The translations under genes and the position numbers were made by a program. The notes under the pieces were generated by a model. The model saw nothing but the letters and a program-made list of their open reading frames with translations, did not search any database and was not told the origin of the DNA. Below are positions 11,801 through 21,953 of a DNA stretch of 64,000 nucleotides, in pieces. Every line of letters starts with the position of its first letter. The first letter of the stretch is position 1. This DNA comes from Schistosoma haematobium (taxonomy: Eukaryota; Platyhelminthes; Trematoda; Strigeidida; Schistosomatidae). The stretch covers positions 31,231,809-31,295,808 of the forward strand of contig NC_067197.1 in NCBI RefSeq assembly GCF_000699445.3. Direction: 5' to 3'.

Positions 11801-12374
11801 AGCTCTTCAGAAGACTGGCGAAAATTGTTGATAATTTCTCCCAGTAAACTAAGGACATAAAAAGACAGGCAACATACCGTGCTGATATAACCAAATGATT
11901 AGCGCTTTCTTCTAATGAGTAAACAGCTTCTAACTGTTCACAATCGATGATTGACATGTTATACGTCTTAACGATTCCGAATTTACAGAAGTACTGAACA
12001 GTCAGAACAGTATCCTGGGATGATAAGAACATCTTGCATTTAAGAACGAATCTCTCCATTGCGGAAGTAAGTTTGAAGACGTTAGAACATGACTATGGAA
12101 ATTACAGAGAATAATACACCATACACTACTAGGGATTTTAAAACGTTGCAGAGACCCGCTAGGTAAAGGGCTTGAGAACTTGTCGAAAAACACTTCCCTA
12201 AAATGAACTGAAGCAAAAGAAGACCTCGTGGCGTTGACTGTTTTGATCTTTAACTACAATATCATAAGCAAACCAACTAAATTTACTCACATCATTTGTG
12301 CCGCATTCAAAGTAAACCTCATGTCCTAGTTTTCCAAGTGAATTTATTGCACGGACGAGAACTAACAGCACCAT
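5853..12374 (-). CDS. RAD9: RAD9-like checkpoint clamp subunit, 8 exons
   Basis: RAD9 is the subunit of the nuclear 9-1-1 (RAD9-HUS1-RAD1) sliding clamp that is loaded at DNA damage and activates ATR/CHK1. Exons by eye: 12374-12291, 12253-12125, 12092-11878, 11848-11745, 11707-11604, 7256-7012, 6115-5947, 5912-5853; phases are consistent and the sum is 1110 bp (369 residues; human RAD9A has 391). Family matches: [15 protein letters not shown] in exon 1, [13 protein letters not shown] in exon 2, [18 protein letters not shown] in exon 3, VTFCQKELR in exon 5, [12 protein letters not shown] in exon 6. The last two exons are Ser/Asn/Asp-rich, like the disordered RAD9 tail. Introns 1-4 and 7 are 37, 32, 29, 37 and 34 bp; intron 5 is 4.35 kb and holds RTE copy 2. 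The start is uncertain: an acceptor-like tag lies just before the chosen ATG, so a tiny upstream exon is possible. Confidence 0.85.
7407..8021 (-). pseudogene. RTE RT C-terminal region, out of frame with the RT
   Basis: This 204-residue frame is identical to the copy-1 counterpart except for its last four residues (SRRK in place of NRSR), where it runs into the 3' tail. It has the [13 protein letters not shown] block and basic tail that follow RT in this family. A frameshift separates it from the RT frame. Confidence 0.85.
8032..10422 (-). pseudogene. RTE endonuclease-reverse transcriptase frame (nearly full)
   Basis: This 796-residue frame starts [13 protein letters not shown] and carries the first endonuclease block ([12 protein letters not shown]) that copy 1 lacks, then the same endonuclease and RT motifs: [62 protein letters not shown]. 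The catalytic residues look intact. The frame ends at the same place as in copy 1, just after ILRYNT, and the C-terminal region resumes out of frame at 8021. So the lesion was inherited by both copies rather than acquired separately. Confidence 0.93.
10524..11603. other. RAD9 intron 5, part upstream of the RTE insertion
   Basis: AT-rich intron sequence between the RTE copy and RAD9 exon 5. I saw no further exon, repeat or RNA gene; open frames are short and unlike any family known to me. Confidence 0.55.
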
Positions 12375-12380
12375 TAACAA

Positions 12381-13639
12381 CTAAACAAAGCCAGTACCAA
12401 TCAACTCAGTCGGCTGCAAAACCACTATCATGACGATCGGTAGACCGTTTATAGGTCCTCAAGGTCGACTGGAGGTCATCCGAAGAATACAAGTCTGCCG
12501 CCCAAAAACAGCATCCTAGTTTTGCAAAGCAGATAAATCACAACTAAAATGGGTGAAAGTATAATATAACAACAGAGACGGAAGTCAGGTATATGTACTG
12601 CCTTGAAATACTCTGATGCTAACGAGAAAACAGTATTTAGTTATAAAACGATTAATCACTAAAAAAGATATAATTATATTTAGTGAAAAGCGTGACATGA
12701 ATAACGAACTTTTATATATAAATTATTAGAGCTTTCGTCATTAGATGACTGCAGCTATATAGCGAAAATGGATTTCTAGCCTGAATCTGACTGGTTCGTC
12801 CAATAACTTTACTTCTTCCTAAATAAGTCCCTAAGAATTTTTGAACGCTGTTTTGTGACCTTACGACAAAGTTCAGATATAACGCATTGTAGCTCATCTA
12901 AGACCCTACTCCATCTGCTTTCATTTCCCATCTCCATATTTTATTATTCTGTGGTCTGTGTTGTTACTGTCTATTGCTTACCTTATTAAATGTGCTTGCT
13001 GAATCGTCAACTCGCTTTTCTTATTCAAATTGTTCTTCACTTTTCCAAATTTCTTTGTGTATGCTATTACACATGTTCCCGTAGTAGCCAGATTACTTGC
13101 AGACTAGACTCAGACCACCATACAAACAGTGAGCAGCAAAAATTCTTTTGTACACTTCTGTAAACGCCTAAAATATGGACACGAAGTTACTTTGCCCTGA
13201 AATAATCTAAGAGTGATAGTTTTATATGTGTTACGCACTCCGTCCCTTTACTGTAGATTGTATGTAATAATCAAATCAACAGTATTTATACACTCTAATT
13301 TCACACACATAACCCTGGAGCACCTCTTAAGCTGGTGACACTGTATTTTATGGATGACCTAATCACATCATGTCTTTATGATTTCCACCCGAAACGCGTT
13401 TTTTCAAACAGACCAAGTGCGTCTCCGCATCATATCGGATGATAAGTTGTAGTGACAACTTCAACTCCGAACTTCTAATCTTTATTTAAAATACTTAACC
13501 CAGGCAAGAACAGTCTATTGTGACCCTCATAAGAGCGTGAGAAGTCGGATATTGTTTATCGACGCGGAAAAGTTTGTATCATTGCTTCTTCATACCAGTC
13601 AGAGAAAAGTGGATAATTTTTAAGTAAAAACACGAGACC
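12381..13639. other. Intergenic DNA upstream of RAD9
   Basis: This contains the presumed RAD9 promoter, but no clear TATA or initiator element can be singled out. The minus-strand open frame at 12712-12897 has no recognisable family. The stretch near 12900-13140 is more C/T-rich and may be repeat-derived, without a second copy in this window. Confidence 0.4.
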
Positions 13640-13770
13640 ACCAGTGTAAGACTCCTACTGAAGACTTGGAATCACCGAAAGGCCATTCTGTCCTAATATA
13701 GGACTTCTCAGCAGTCCGCATCCACGATCCCACACGTGGGGATTCAGCACTTCACTCAGTTTAAAGATGT
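13640..13770 (-). mobile_element. Decayed tRNA-like SINE fragment
   Basis: Read on the minus strand this matches the SINE at 41318-41490 in order: a GGATCGTGGATG-like block, the hammerhead-like segment (13672-13716), then flank. It is more diverged than the 41-kb copy and its tRNA-like head is not recognisable. Confidence 0.6.
13672..13716 (-). ncRNA. Hammerhead ribozyme relic in SINE
   Basis: Minus strand: CTGAGAA core, stem II GTCC/GGAC around a TATATTA loop, then AGAA before a short GGCC stem III. Compared with the hammerhead core CUGANGA...GAA, the G8 and G12 positions are both A, so it should be dead. It is placed exactly as in the better preserved copy at 41355-41400. Confidence 0.5.
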
Positions 13771-13915
13771 CACAGATATCTAGGTTTTGATAACGCCTTG
13801 TCCTCAACAACCTTACAGTCGAGTATCCCAAACATAGCCAATCCAGAAATTATAAGTGAAGGAGTTCCAAAATACATTTTTGGTTGACAATTGGTGTTTT
13901 GAGAAGTATGTGGTC

Positions 13916-14030
13916 TGAGCTGGCTAGTTGTTTCGATGGATGCGCAGCACGGTATGAGCACTCGTGATCTGTGAGAATAATTGACCAAACAACGTCAACC
14001 AGTGTTTATCCAATAAAACCAATGACGTCG
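13916..14030 (-). mobile_element. Gypsy-type LTR fragment
   Basis: The stretch gctggctagttg...gcgcagcacggtatgagcactcgtgatctg matches the internal part of the LTR seen at 56380-56564 in the same orientation. Both LTR ends are missing. Confidence 0.5.
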
Positions 14031-14035
14031 AAGAC

Positions 14036-14225
14036 ATAAAGAGTTATGGTCTTATTCAATATCAGTACTGATAATAGACCCATACTCAATATTGTAGAAT
14101 TGTCACGACGTGACTTCCTAATCTATAAGATTTTACCTGAAAGTTACATCATAGTCCACAGTAACTCGTCCTATCCTGACAACCAACAATATGACGTCTA
14201 GCGCTTCCGAAGAAGGTCTAAAGAT
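14036..14225 (+). repeat. Diverged LTR remnant related to the 416-bp LTR downstream
   Basis: This stretch aligns by eye with the first ~190 bp of the LTR at 15644-16059 (shared ttatggtct, agtactg, aatagacc, cctaatctataagat, followed by further patches). It lies directly before the BEL/Pao zinc-knuckle coding relic, where a 5' LTR fused to the body by a deletion would sit. I read it as the host BEL/Pao element's own 5' LTR remnant. Confidence 0.6.
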
Positions 14226-14229
14226 AAGC

Positions 14230-15643
14230 ATATTAATGAAAGGATAGGATTTGTATTGAATATATTTTATAATGTTTGCCTGGAGGCGAACCATAGAGCA
14301 ATAAACTGTCAAGTACTGAGACCATGTACCGTCGAAGGATGTGGCTGGAGACACCACACCTTGTTACACAGGAAGCGGGTAGAGAAGAGGGATAGTAATA
14401 GTAATGCCCACATTAATATTCAACTCTGTACTGAGGAAAGTGTTAAGCGTGTACAGGAAGAAGAAATGTTTGCAATAGTTCCTGTGTCGGTAAGAAAAAT
14501 GGAGAAAGGTTGGTGGAGACCTGCGCTTTCCTAAATAGTGGCTCAGACGCCTCACTTATTAAAGAAGATCTAGCTAGAAAGTTGGGTTTAGAAGGAGAGT
14601 CTGTAGGAAGTAATTTCCTACAAGTGTAGTACTTAACTATTCTCTAGACTATCGAGCTCATAGTCTTGGTTTAGCCTGAGTCAGAGCAAGTAAGCTATTT
14701 GGCTTGATAAACTTCATCTGTTTCTAAAACGTTAAATAACACTGTTAGTATACAAATAAACAATACACCCTATTAAACAGAGAAAAGAAGAGACATAAAT
14801 AACATACCAAACAGTAACTATAGGATTGGAAAAATGAGTCAACGAAGCGAATAATGTTTTGTGATGAACGTTAATTTATGGTTAGTGAACAAATAAGGCG
14901 TAGCCATACAAAGTCAAGGAAAGTTAACGTGGTTGCGGACATTCCATAATATCATTGGTTTGTTCGTTTATCGATCACACTTCACAGAGTCCAAGACGCT
15001 TTTATTAAAATCGCTGAATAGCCAGTCCACATTTCATTGTAAAGAGATTCAACTAGAATTTTCCTCCTCAAACTTCTCTTCATCAATTAAACTTCTAAAG
15101 TTGGTGACAGTCAAGATGTTACTTATGTTACGTAGGACGGTACCGGCAACATCGCAGACGGCATCGTGGTATCACTTACGCGGCGTGATCCTCCCAAGAA
15201 TTGACAACGAAGAGTACTGTTTGGCTATAACCCACCTGAGGAACATGAGACAAAGGAGAAGAGCGTGCGAAAGTCTAACAAATCATACGCTATAAAAACT
15301 TTTGGGGCGGATGTTGTTTGGACCTTACATTGGGACCACGAGAAATATGGGTATCATAAATTATCTATCGTCCAAAATGAACTAGAAATCAGATTCGGCC
15401 AGTTACATAAGATGGACTTGGAAGTAGCGAATGGCCACGCGCCCATGTCGTTTGATCCTAAAGCCTTGAATGCTATGTCCAAATCTATGCAGTAAGTGAA
15501 CAGGAATTACCGAATACCTTTTTCCTGGTGTCACCAACAAAGCCTACCTAATAATAGAAAACTAGTGATGAGTAGACTAAATTACTTGAGGAACCGGCTC
15601 ATTCGTGACCAGAGGTTGCGTAAGGAGTTTGTTAATGTGATGA
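14230..15643 (+). pseudogene. BEL/Pao gag-pol relic, 5' half (zinc knuckle, protease, start of RT)
   Basis: Broken plus-strand frames show the BEL/Pao order. First comes a Cys/His zinc-knuckle region with CLEANHRAINC and RHHTLLH (about 14256-14400), then an aspartic protease start FLNSGSDASLI (about 14527), then a pre-RT region ending in KALNAMSKSM, and finally LRNRLIRDQRLRKEFVNV just before the LTR at 15644. Stops and frameshifts occur throughout, and about 286 bp at 14625-14910 look inserted. The reading resumes at 19303 after the nested element, so the RT was split by the insertion. Confidence 0.82.
14625..14910. repeat. Possible solo LTR inside the BEL/Pao protease region
   Basis: A segment that begins TGTAGTAC and ends CCATACA interrupts the BEL/Pao frame right after the protease block. 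The flanks are acaag and aag, an imperfect duplication at best. No second copy of this LTR is in the window, so the call rests on the TG...CA ends and on the break in the frame. Confidence 0.3.
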
Positions 15644-16059
15644 TGTAGAATTATGGTCTACTATGATATTAGTACTGCTCTAATAATAGACCTAATCCTA
15701 AATTTGTAGATTTGTCATGATATAACTGCCTAATCTATAAGATCTTACGTGGAAGTCACACCATCGACTACACCAACTCACTGTATCGTATCAATTACCA
15801 ATACATGATGTAGAACAAGGTTAGGCTAGAGAAAGAACAATATATTTAATATGAATAGAAGATATAAGGTAACATTCAGCAGAGACCACGCCTGCATGGC
15901 CGAGCCATGCCACTCGATCAACTCCAGTCCATTCAATTCATTGTTCGCGCCTTCTCATTGTTAGGTATTTCTCCGCGTTAAATATTGAAGGTCTATTTTC
16001 TAAGTAGTCTCGTGTTCACAGCTTTGTGGATTGTGTGGCTATTGTCCAATGCCACTACA
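15644..16059. repeat. LTR of the nested element (left)
   Basis: 416 bp, TGTAG...CTACA, matching 18887-19302 over its whole length with one substitution seen. Confidence 0.9.
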
Positions 16060-18886
16060 CTACTCTCCCACCAGAATCAACGTGATGTTGGTTCGATACC
16101 AAATTGGATGGGATCGTCGCGCGCGGGGGTTTACCAAGGATAATAAGAATCCTCCGGGTATTGGTAAGCTGAAAGATAAATCGAAAAGAAGGCAGCAGCA
16201 TCTGATCGGGAAATACATGTAACAATTTTAAAATATCTGCCTTCGTGCTTAAAATGCTTGAAATGAAAATTTGGGTGAAGATTATTTGAGCTATAAAAAA
16301 TGGGGTTACAATAATAATAATAAAACGATGCGTGTTAATAGCCGTTGGTTAATAACTTAACGTATAGGTAGTAAGTATTTTGCGTTTAGAAATATTAAAG
16401 TGATGAATATTGTAGAAATATTAATATTGGTATTAGTTTTGGTTTTAATTATGAAATCAAATAACGATTATGCCGGTAAGTTGTCCATATGAGTTGAATT
16501 CCAATTGCATCTGTATTAATAGGCTAACTGAAGGAACAAAAGTATACCGTGGAGAAGAATTCCAACTAATGTTCCAGTTAGTTTGATACGGTTTATTTAG
16601 TTACGGGGAGATTTTCTCAACCTCATTCTTACTTGACCGTGATAGAATTTAGTAATACTACGAATACACATGAATGGTTATCAAAATAAAATTTAAATAC
16701 ATGAGTGATAATTATATGAATTTTGGACAGATAGCTAGGAACAAATCGTTAAACATGAGTGTATTCGTAAGAGACATACTCTAGACTCAATTTTCTGAGT
16801 TGCCATAGTCTATTTATACATATTTATACCTGGCGGCTGATGATGCATACAAGTTAGTTGCAAGTATGCAGTATATTATAAGGCGGAATACGATTTAATT
16901 GAGATATCGTGGTTACAAGTTATTAAAATCAGTTAAGCCTGTGTTATATTACGAAGTGATGTGGTGCTGCAAGATGTATTTAGCTAAATAAGTTTTTACA
17001 AGATGATTAAATAGTGAGTGATGCTCATGTGATTATCAGGGAGTACATAAGTTGCAACCAAGGGGAGAACACTCCCAACTCATGTCTATGATAATGGCTT
17101 GAACCTTTGTCAGTGTTGGGGTAAATTCGACATTGACGTTTTCAGTTTGCAGGAGATTTGCTCGACTGCTTATACTGATTATTTGCATGCATGATTGTGT
17201 CGCTAAACCACCAATTAGACTGACAAGGTTTTGAGATATTTACTGAATGAGCAACTGATAGAGAAACATACTGTAATCACCTGTGATGGATGAAGATACC
17301 AAGAAAACAACACAATTTAATGGTAATTATAGGTCAATTTGTTGACCGATTTTGTTAATAGTTTCATTAATTTTATCAATCATATTACGTGATTGTCAAG
17401 TCATGACAATGCTTTATGACGATATCTTGAAACTATTAAATTTAACTAGTTATAGTGTTGATTGAGGATTAGTCAGTGGAAAAATAGGTATTGTTGCTTT
17501 AGGTGATTCGAAATTATCAGAAATTTGTAGCGTTAAAGAATCAGAGCTACCTTACTATATTATAAATTTTAATTCGAAAGTATTCGTCAAGTGTTAATTT
17601 TAGTAGGCTCCAGAGTTTTGATGTTAAACATCTATTTAGCCAAAAACTACCTGAGAATTTAGTTATTTGACTAGTGTAGTTGATAGTCTCTAAATTTCTA
17701 ATTTTATTATCTAAACTATGTTTGCATTTTAGGCTGCTAATATGATAAACCAATCCATAAACCCAAATACGATTAGCAACAACGACTATGATGGGTTTAT
17801 TGATAAATGTTAAAGGCGATTCGGATGATTTTTAAATTTAGAAGACATGAAGATATAGTGTGACGTATGTACGGGCCAGGTTAACAAGCGGGTTGTTGAC
17901 GTATATGACGATTTAGAAATAATGAACATGACCAGAAAATAATTTTAAAGTTTAGACTGCTTGTGAAACTTCAGGCAGGAATATGATGCGTTATAAACCT
18001 TCCATAAGAAGTTACTGCATTTAGCCTAGGGACACTTACAAATATACAGCAAAAGGAACCGGAAAACATATACATGTTAAGTAAAAAAAATCATTAAGTA
18101 AAATAGTTGAACTCGCCTGGATTATTTTTGCGTATTAGATTATTCAGTGGACGACATATATAACGCCATTCGTGAGGAGTAGTAATGATCCAAAAGTATC
18201 CAGAATAAAACATGCAGTATGGGAATTAATTCCAGGGTGCTTGATGCTGTTGAGGTTTTTGGGACTCGCTCTGATCAGAACAACTGGATGAATCCAGATA
18301 ACTGTGTGTGCCATCGAATGAGCCATCTAAAATGAACTTATGATTGGAGAAAACTTATAGCTGGAACTCACCGTATTTTTTTTAAAGAAATGTCATCCTT
18401 GTTGTTTGGCAATGGAACTCGAAAATATGAAATTAGGCAGGCAGTGGTCAGAAGAAAAGATATTACAGGATAGTGCATAGTTTAAAACAGGATGGTGTTA
18501 AGCGAAGGAACACTAAGAATTAGATCCAGATAACTATTTAATCCTTGATTGCATTGTTAGTCAATGTATATTTACGCTATTTACAGGTCATATTTGCTAG
18601 AGCTTGATCTTTAAACAAGTCTATGTCGCTGAAGCAGGTAAATGCTATTAAAGCTTGTTAACGGACCATCAAAGCTAACTAGTTGATATAATGATCAACT
18701 TTTATTATCGATTGAGCTAGTAAGTTATGTGAACTAATAGATATAACATCACGATAATATATGTGACCATTAATTAAAGGACTATTAGAATACTGGGTTA
18801 CCAAAAATAAAAAACCGATTGAGAAGGTTAAGGTGGAAATAAGAATTGACAATAATAGGTCGCGTTTCTTTAGTTGGGCTCACCAA
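16060..18886. other. Interior of the nested LTR element, no coding capacity seen
   Basis: 2827 bp, strongly AT-rich, with stops in all six frames. No gag, protease, RT, RNase H or integrase motif could be found. The B-box-like ggttcgatacc at 16090-16100, some 30 bp after the left LTR, is in the right neighbourhood for a primer-related site but does not match a tRNA 3' end complement that I can name. Confidence 0.6.
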
Positions 18887-19302
18887 TGTAGAATTATGGT
18901 CTACTATGATATTAGTACTGCTCTAATAATAGACCTAATCCTAAATTTGTAGATTTGTCATGATATAACTGCCTAATCTATAAGATCTTACGTGGAAGTC
19001 ACACCATCGACTACACCAACTCACTGTATCGTATCAATTACCAATACATGATGTAGAACAAGGTTAGGCTAGAGAAAGAACAATATATTTAATATGAATA
19101 GAAGATATAAGGTAACATTCAGCAGAGACCACGCCTGCATGGCCGAGCCATGCCACTCGATCAACTCCAGTCCATTCAATTCATTGTTCGCGCCTTCTCA
19201 TTGTTAGGTATTTCTCCGCGTTAAATATTGAAGGTCTATTTTCTAAGTAGTCTCGTGTTCACAGCTTTGTGGATTGTGTGGTTATTGTCCAATGCCACTA
19301 CA
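18887..19302. repeat. LTR of the nested element (right)
   Basis: 416 bp, the partner of 15644-16059. Confidence 0.9.
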
Positions 19303-20430
19303 ATGGCTCAGTATATAGAACGGGGCTGCGCCGAAAAGGCTACAGAGAACTCCATTAGGTTTTTTTGCTACTTTCCGCACCAACCTGTCTCACATCCGAA
19401 AAACTTAATAAGCTGAGGATCGTATTCGACTGTGTAGCACAATACGCCGGGACGTCCCTGAATGAAAATTTGCATTCTGGTTCAGATTTAGCTGACGATC
19501 TGGTAGATGTCCTCACCAGATTTCAGCCACGACCAATAGAACTCACGGCAGATATTGAAGCTACGTTTCATGGTGTAATTGTCCCGCCAATTGATCGCAA
19601 TGCCCTTAGATATATATGGTGGCCGTAAGGTGACATAAGAACTGATCCAGAAACCTATAGGATGAAAATACACTTGTTTGGTGCCACCTCCTCATCAAGT
19701 TGCGCAACGTTTGCTTTACAAAGAACTATCCTAGATAACGAGGCTAAGTTTTACGAATGTACTATACAGACAGCAAAGTAATAGCTCTAAATTGACCATT
19801 TAATATATTCTTTGCTGAAGGAATAGATACGTTCAAGGGGCTTCGACCTAATCAAGTAGGTCAGCAACAACGTTGAATTAACGAAATTAATTTCGGAGGA
19901 AGACTGCATAGAAAGAAATGTAGACATCTGTTTATCTATGGGAAGAAGTGAAAGAACTCTAGGGATAAAGTGGAATGTTTAAGGGATATTGAACAATCGA
20001 TCATTAGTAAAGCTAGATAATGGCTTTGATGATCCGGATGTACTTACACCTGATAAGTTATTGTTAGTTAATAGAGGTGTATCATTCGAGGTGCTTATAT
20101 AACAGAATATGGAAAGAAACGTGACCACTAGGCAACCTATAATGGAACAGATGGTTGAGGGAGTACCTACCAACCATTCAGGCGAGATCCAAATGATTGG
20201 ACATTAGAAGAAGTCTACAACTGGGAGATTTAGTGTTAGTAAGCAGTACTGGCTCACCGAGTAATCTGTGGCCGAAAGCTATGGCTAGAGAGGTCACTTG
20301 TGGTCCCGGTGGACAGCGGCGAAGCCTGGACGTGGTGTCCGCCTGGGGGATGTTAGTTATATCCATAGTTAACCAGTCAACTCGTTACTTAAGCTCTCAC
20401 CACGTCAATCTGGTCTGATATGTCTGTTGC
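19303..20430 (+). pseudogene. BEL/Pao pol relic, 3' half (RT and integrase C-terminus)
   Basis: Continuation of the host BEL/Pao element. It opens with AQYIERGCAEKATEN; then, in other frames, come RT blocks LRIVFDCVAQYAGTSLNEN, ELTADIEATFHGV and RNALRYIWWP, and a later RT/RNase H piece with ERTLGIKWNV (about 19940). It then jumps to the integrase C-terminus: PDVLTPDKLLLVNRG (about 20035) and LQLGDLVLVSSTGSPSNLWP (about 20215). The integrase core and most of RNase H are deleted. No 3' LTR was found after 20430. It is dead. Confidence 0.85.
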
Positions 20431-21425
20431 ATGTGACTCGCCAATTGAAGGACATTGTTGTCATATTATATTAGTTTGACAGGTAATTTTTATTCATTTT
20501 GATAAGATATGCAATACTGGTGGGTATGTTTATGCGTTTCAATTAATGACTATAACTCCTTTAATTAATGTACTAATCAAATTGTTATTTTTACGTTTAG
20601 AAGCAGATAAAGTTTGGAGGCAAGTCGTTTTTGTTGTGACTATAGCTTTCACATAGACTCTGGGGTCACCAGTATTGCGTTTACAGTTCTAGTAATATAT
20701 CCGTAGGACAAATTAAGTCCTACAAAAGCATCGTGCACCTTTTGAAGGAGCTATAGACAGAAGATTTATGTGAAGAGGCTCTCATCCATGGCTCGCCGAC
20801 CAAAGACCTCTCGTATGCGTGGTAACATTCCTGTCGCTGAGCTATGTCGTAATTCTACACCAAGGGAGAGTTGACCTGACCTTTGTCTATCGGCTAGATC
20901 TTTCCGTTTAAGGATGGTTTTTTTCAAGTTATCATAAGGTTCGGAAACATCACTAGTAAATATACTAGATGTAACGTTCCCGTTAAAATCGTGCAGAATT
21001 GCCTGGCCACTGCGATGGATTATGCACATGATTCCATAACGCCGTGCTTACAGAAGTCAGATATTGATTTGCGGAACCAGGCTTCGACATTATCTAGTCA
21101 GAATAGTACAAATTGAAAGGTGTGGCTCATATGCGTCCTAATCTTTAACAGTTTGGGTGCCTGTACTGTCATAATGGACACAAAATATGCAAATGGTCTA
21201 AAGAAAAATATCCGAAAATGATATCAAGATATTGGCGAATAAAAGGTAATATGTAACGTCATAATAAAGAACAGGCTTACAGTTAGTCGTTTGGTGTACG
21301 AGATCACATAGAACTCACCAATAGAGATGCCACGGTTTGAAAACAACGTTGCGCGTAACACATCTATGACCGAAAGCCACCAACCGATTCAACTCAGAAT
21401 TCGGGGATGGATGAGTTGTAAGATA
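20431..21425. other. Intergenic DNA, nothing recognised
   Basis: No supported gene. The minus-strand open frame at 20766-21029 is unlike any family I know. GC content is a little higher than in the flanks, so decayed repeats are likely. Confidence 0.4.
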
Positions 21426-21608
21426 TTTTTGGATTTAAGCCGGATAATAGTTGTATGGGACGCGTAGCATGGCACACGCACTCATGATCTGGTGCGAAGG
21501 CCTGACAGTGCGCCATCAGCTAGGGTTCGTCCACTAAAATTAATGAGGTTGTTATCACTATCGGAGACTTTCAGATCTTTTTATTTTAGGGATTTATTTA
21601 CCACCACA
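21426..21608 (-). mobile_element. Gypsy-type LTR fragment upstream of GDI copy 1
   Basis: The minus strand starts TGTGGTGGTAAATAAATCC and continues with accctagctgatggcg, caccagatcatgagtgcg and ccatgctacgcg, matching the LTRs at 53364, 55353 and 56564 in order. It is diverged and open-ended. It ends 346 bp before the GDI start codon, so it may lie in the upstream region of that gene. Confidence 0.6.
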
Positions 21609-21953
21609 GGTTCTTAAGTCGTCACCAATTGTTGGAACGTGTTACCGAGGAAATTGTGCCTACCCCTTTAATGGAAAATCTTAGGGAAGACTAGATATTC
21701 TCACGAGCTTACTAGAAAAGGACCTACATAGGCCGTAGGGCTTCTGCCATAAATTCGGGTCTGAAACTAAAATCTTCCCTTAAGCACCAACTTGTATCGA
21801 TGATCCACGTCTACCACTTATCAAAATAAGCCAAGTGAAATCCACTTTCACTTTACTGCAGAAATTTAAGCTAACAAAGTGTTCAGACTTTAGAGCTAGA
21901 AGAAACGACCTTTCACACCATTACGAGTTGCCCGCGGGTTTTGACACTGCTAA

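Larger units (their letters stand above)
15644..19302. mobile_element. Non-coding LTR element nested in BEL/Pao reverse transcriptase
   Basis: This consists of two 416-bp direct repeats that begin TGTAG and end CTACA, enclosing 2827 bp without any open frame above about 70 codons on either strand. The insertion splits the host RT between FVNVM and the AQYIERG that follows; removing the element with one copy of a 4-bp atgg/atga duplication restores the host reading frame. The size, perfect LTR termini and empty interior fit a large non-autonomous LTR element (LARD-like). The LTRs differ at one base that I could find (c at 16040, t at 19282), so the insertion is recent. No clear primer-binding site or polypurine tract was found, so the orientation is left open. 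Confidence 0.82.

Noticed and set aside
16090..16100. B-box-like ggttcgatacc, considered as a tRNA gene
   Set aside because: No A box or cloverleaf at the right distance; it is inside the nested LTR element.
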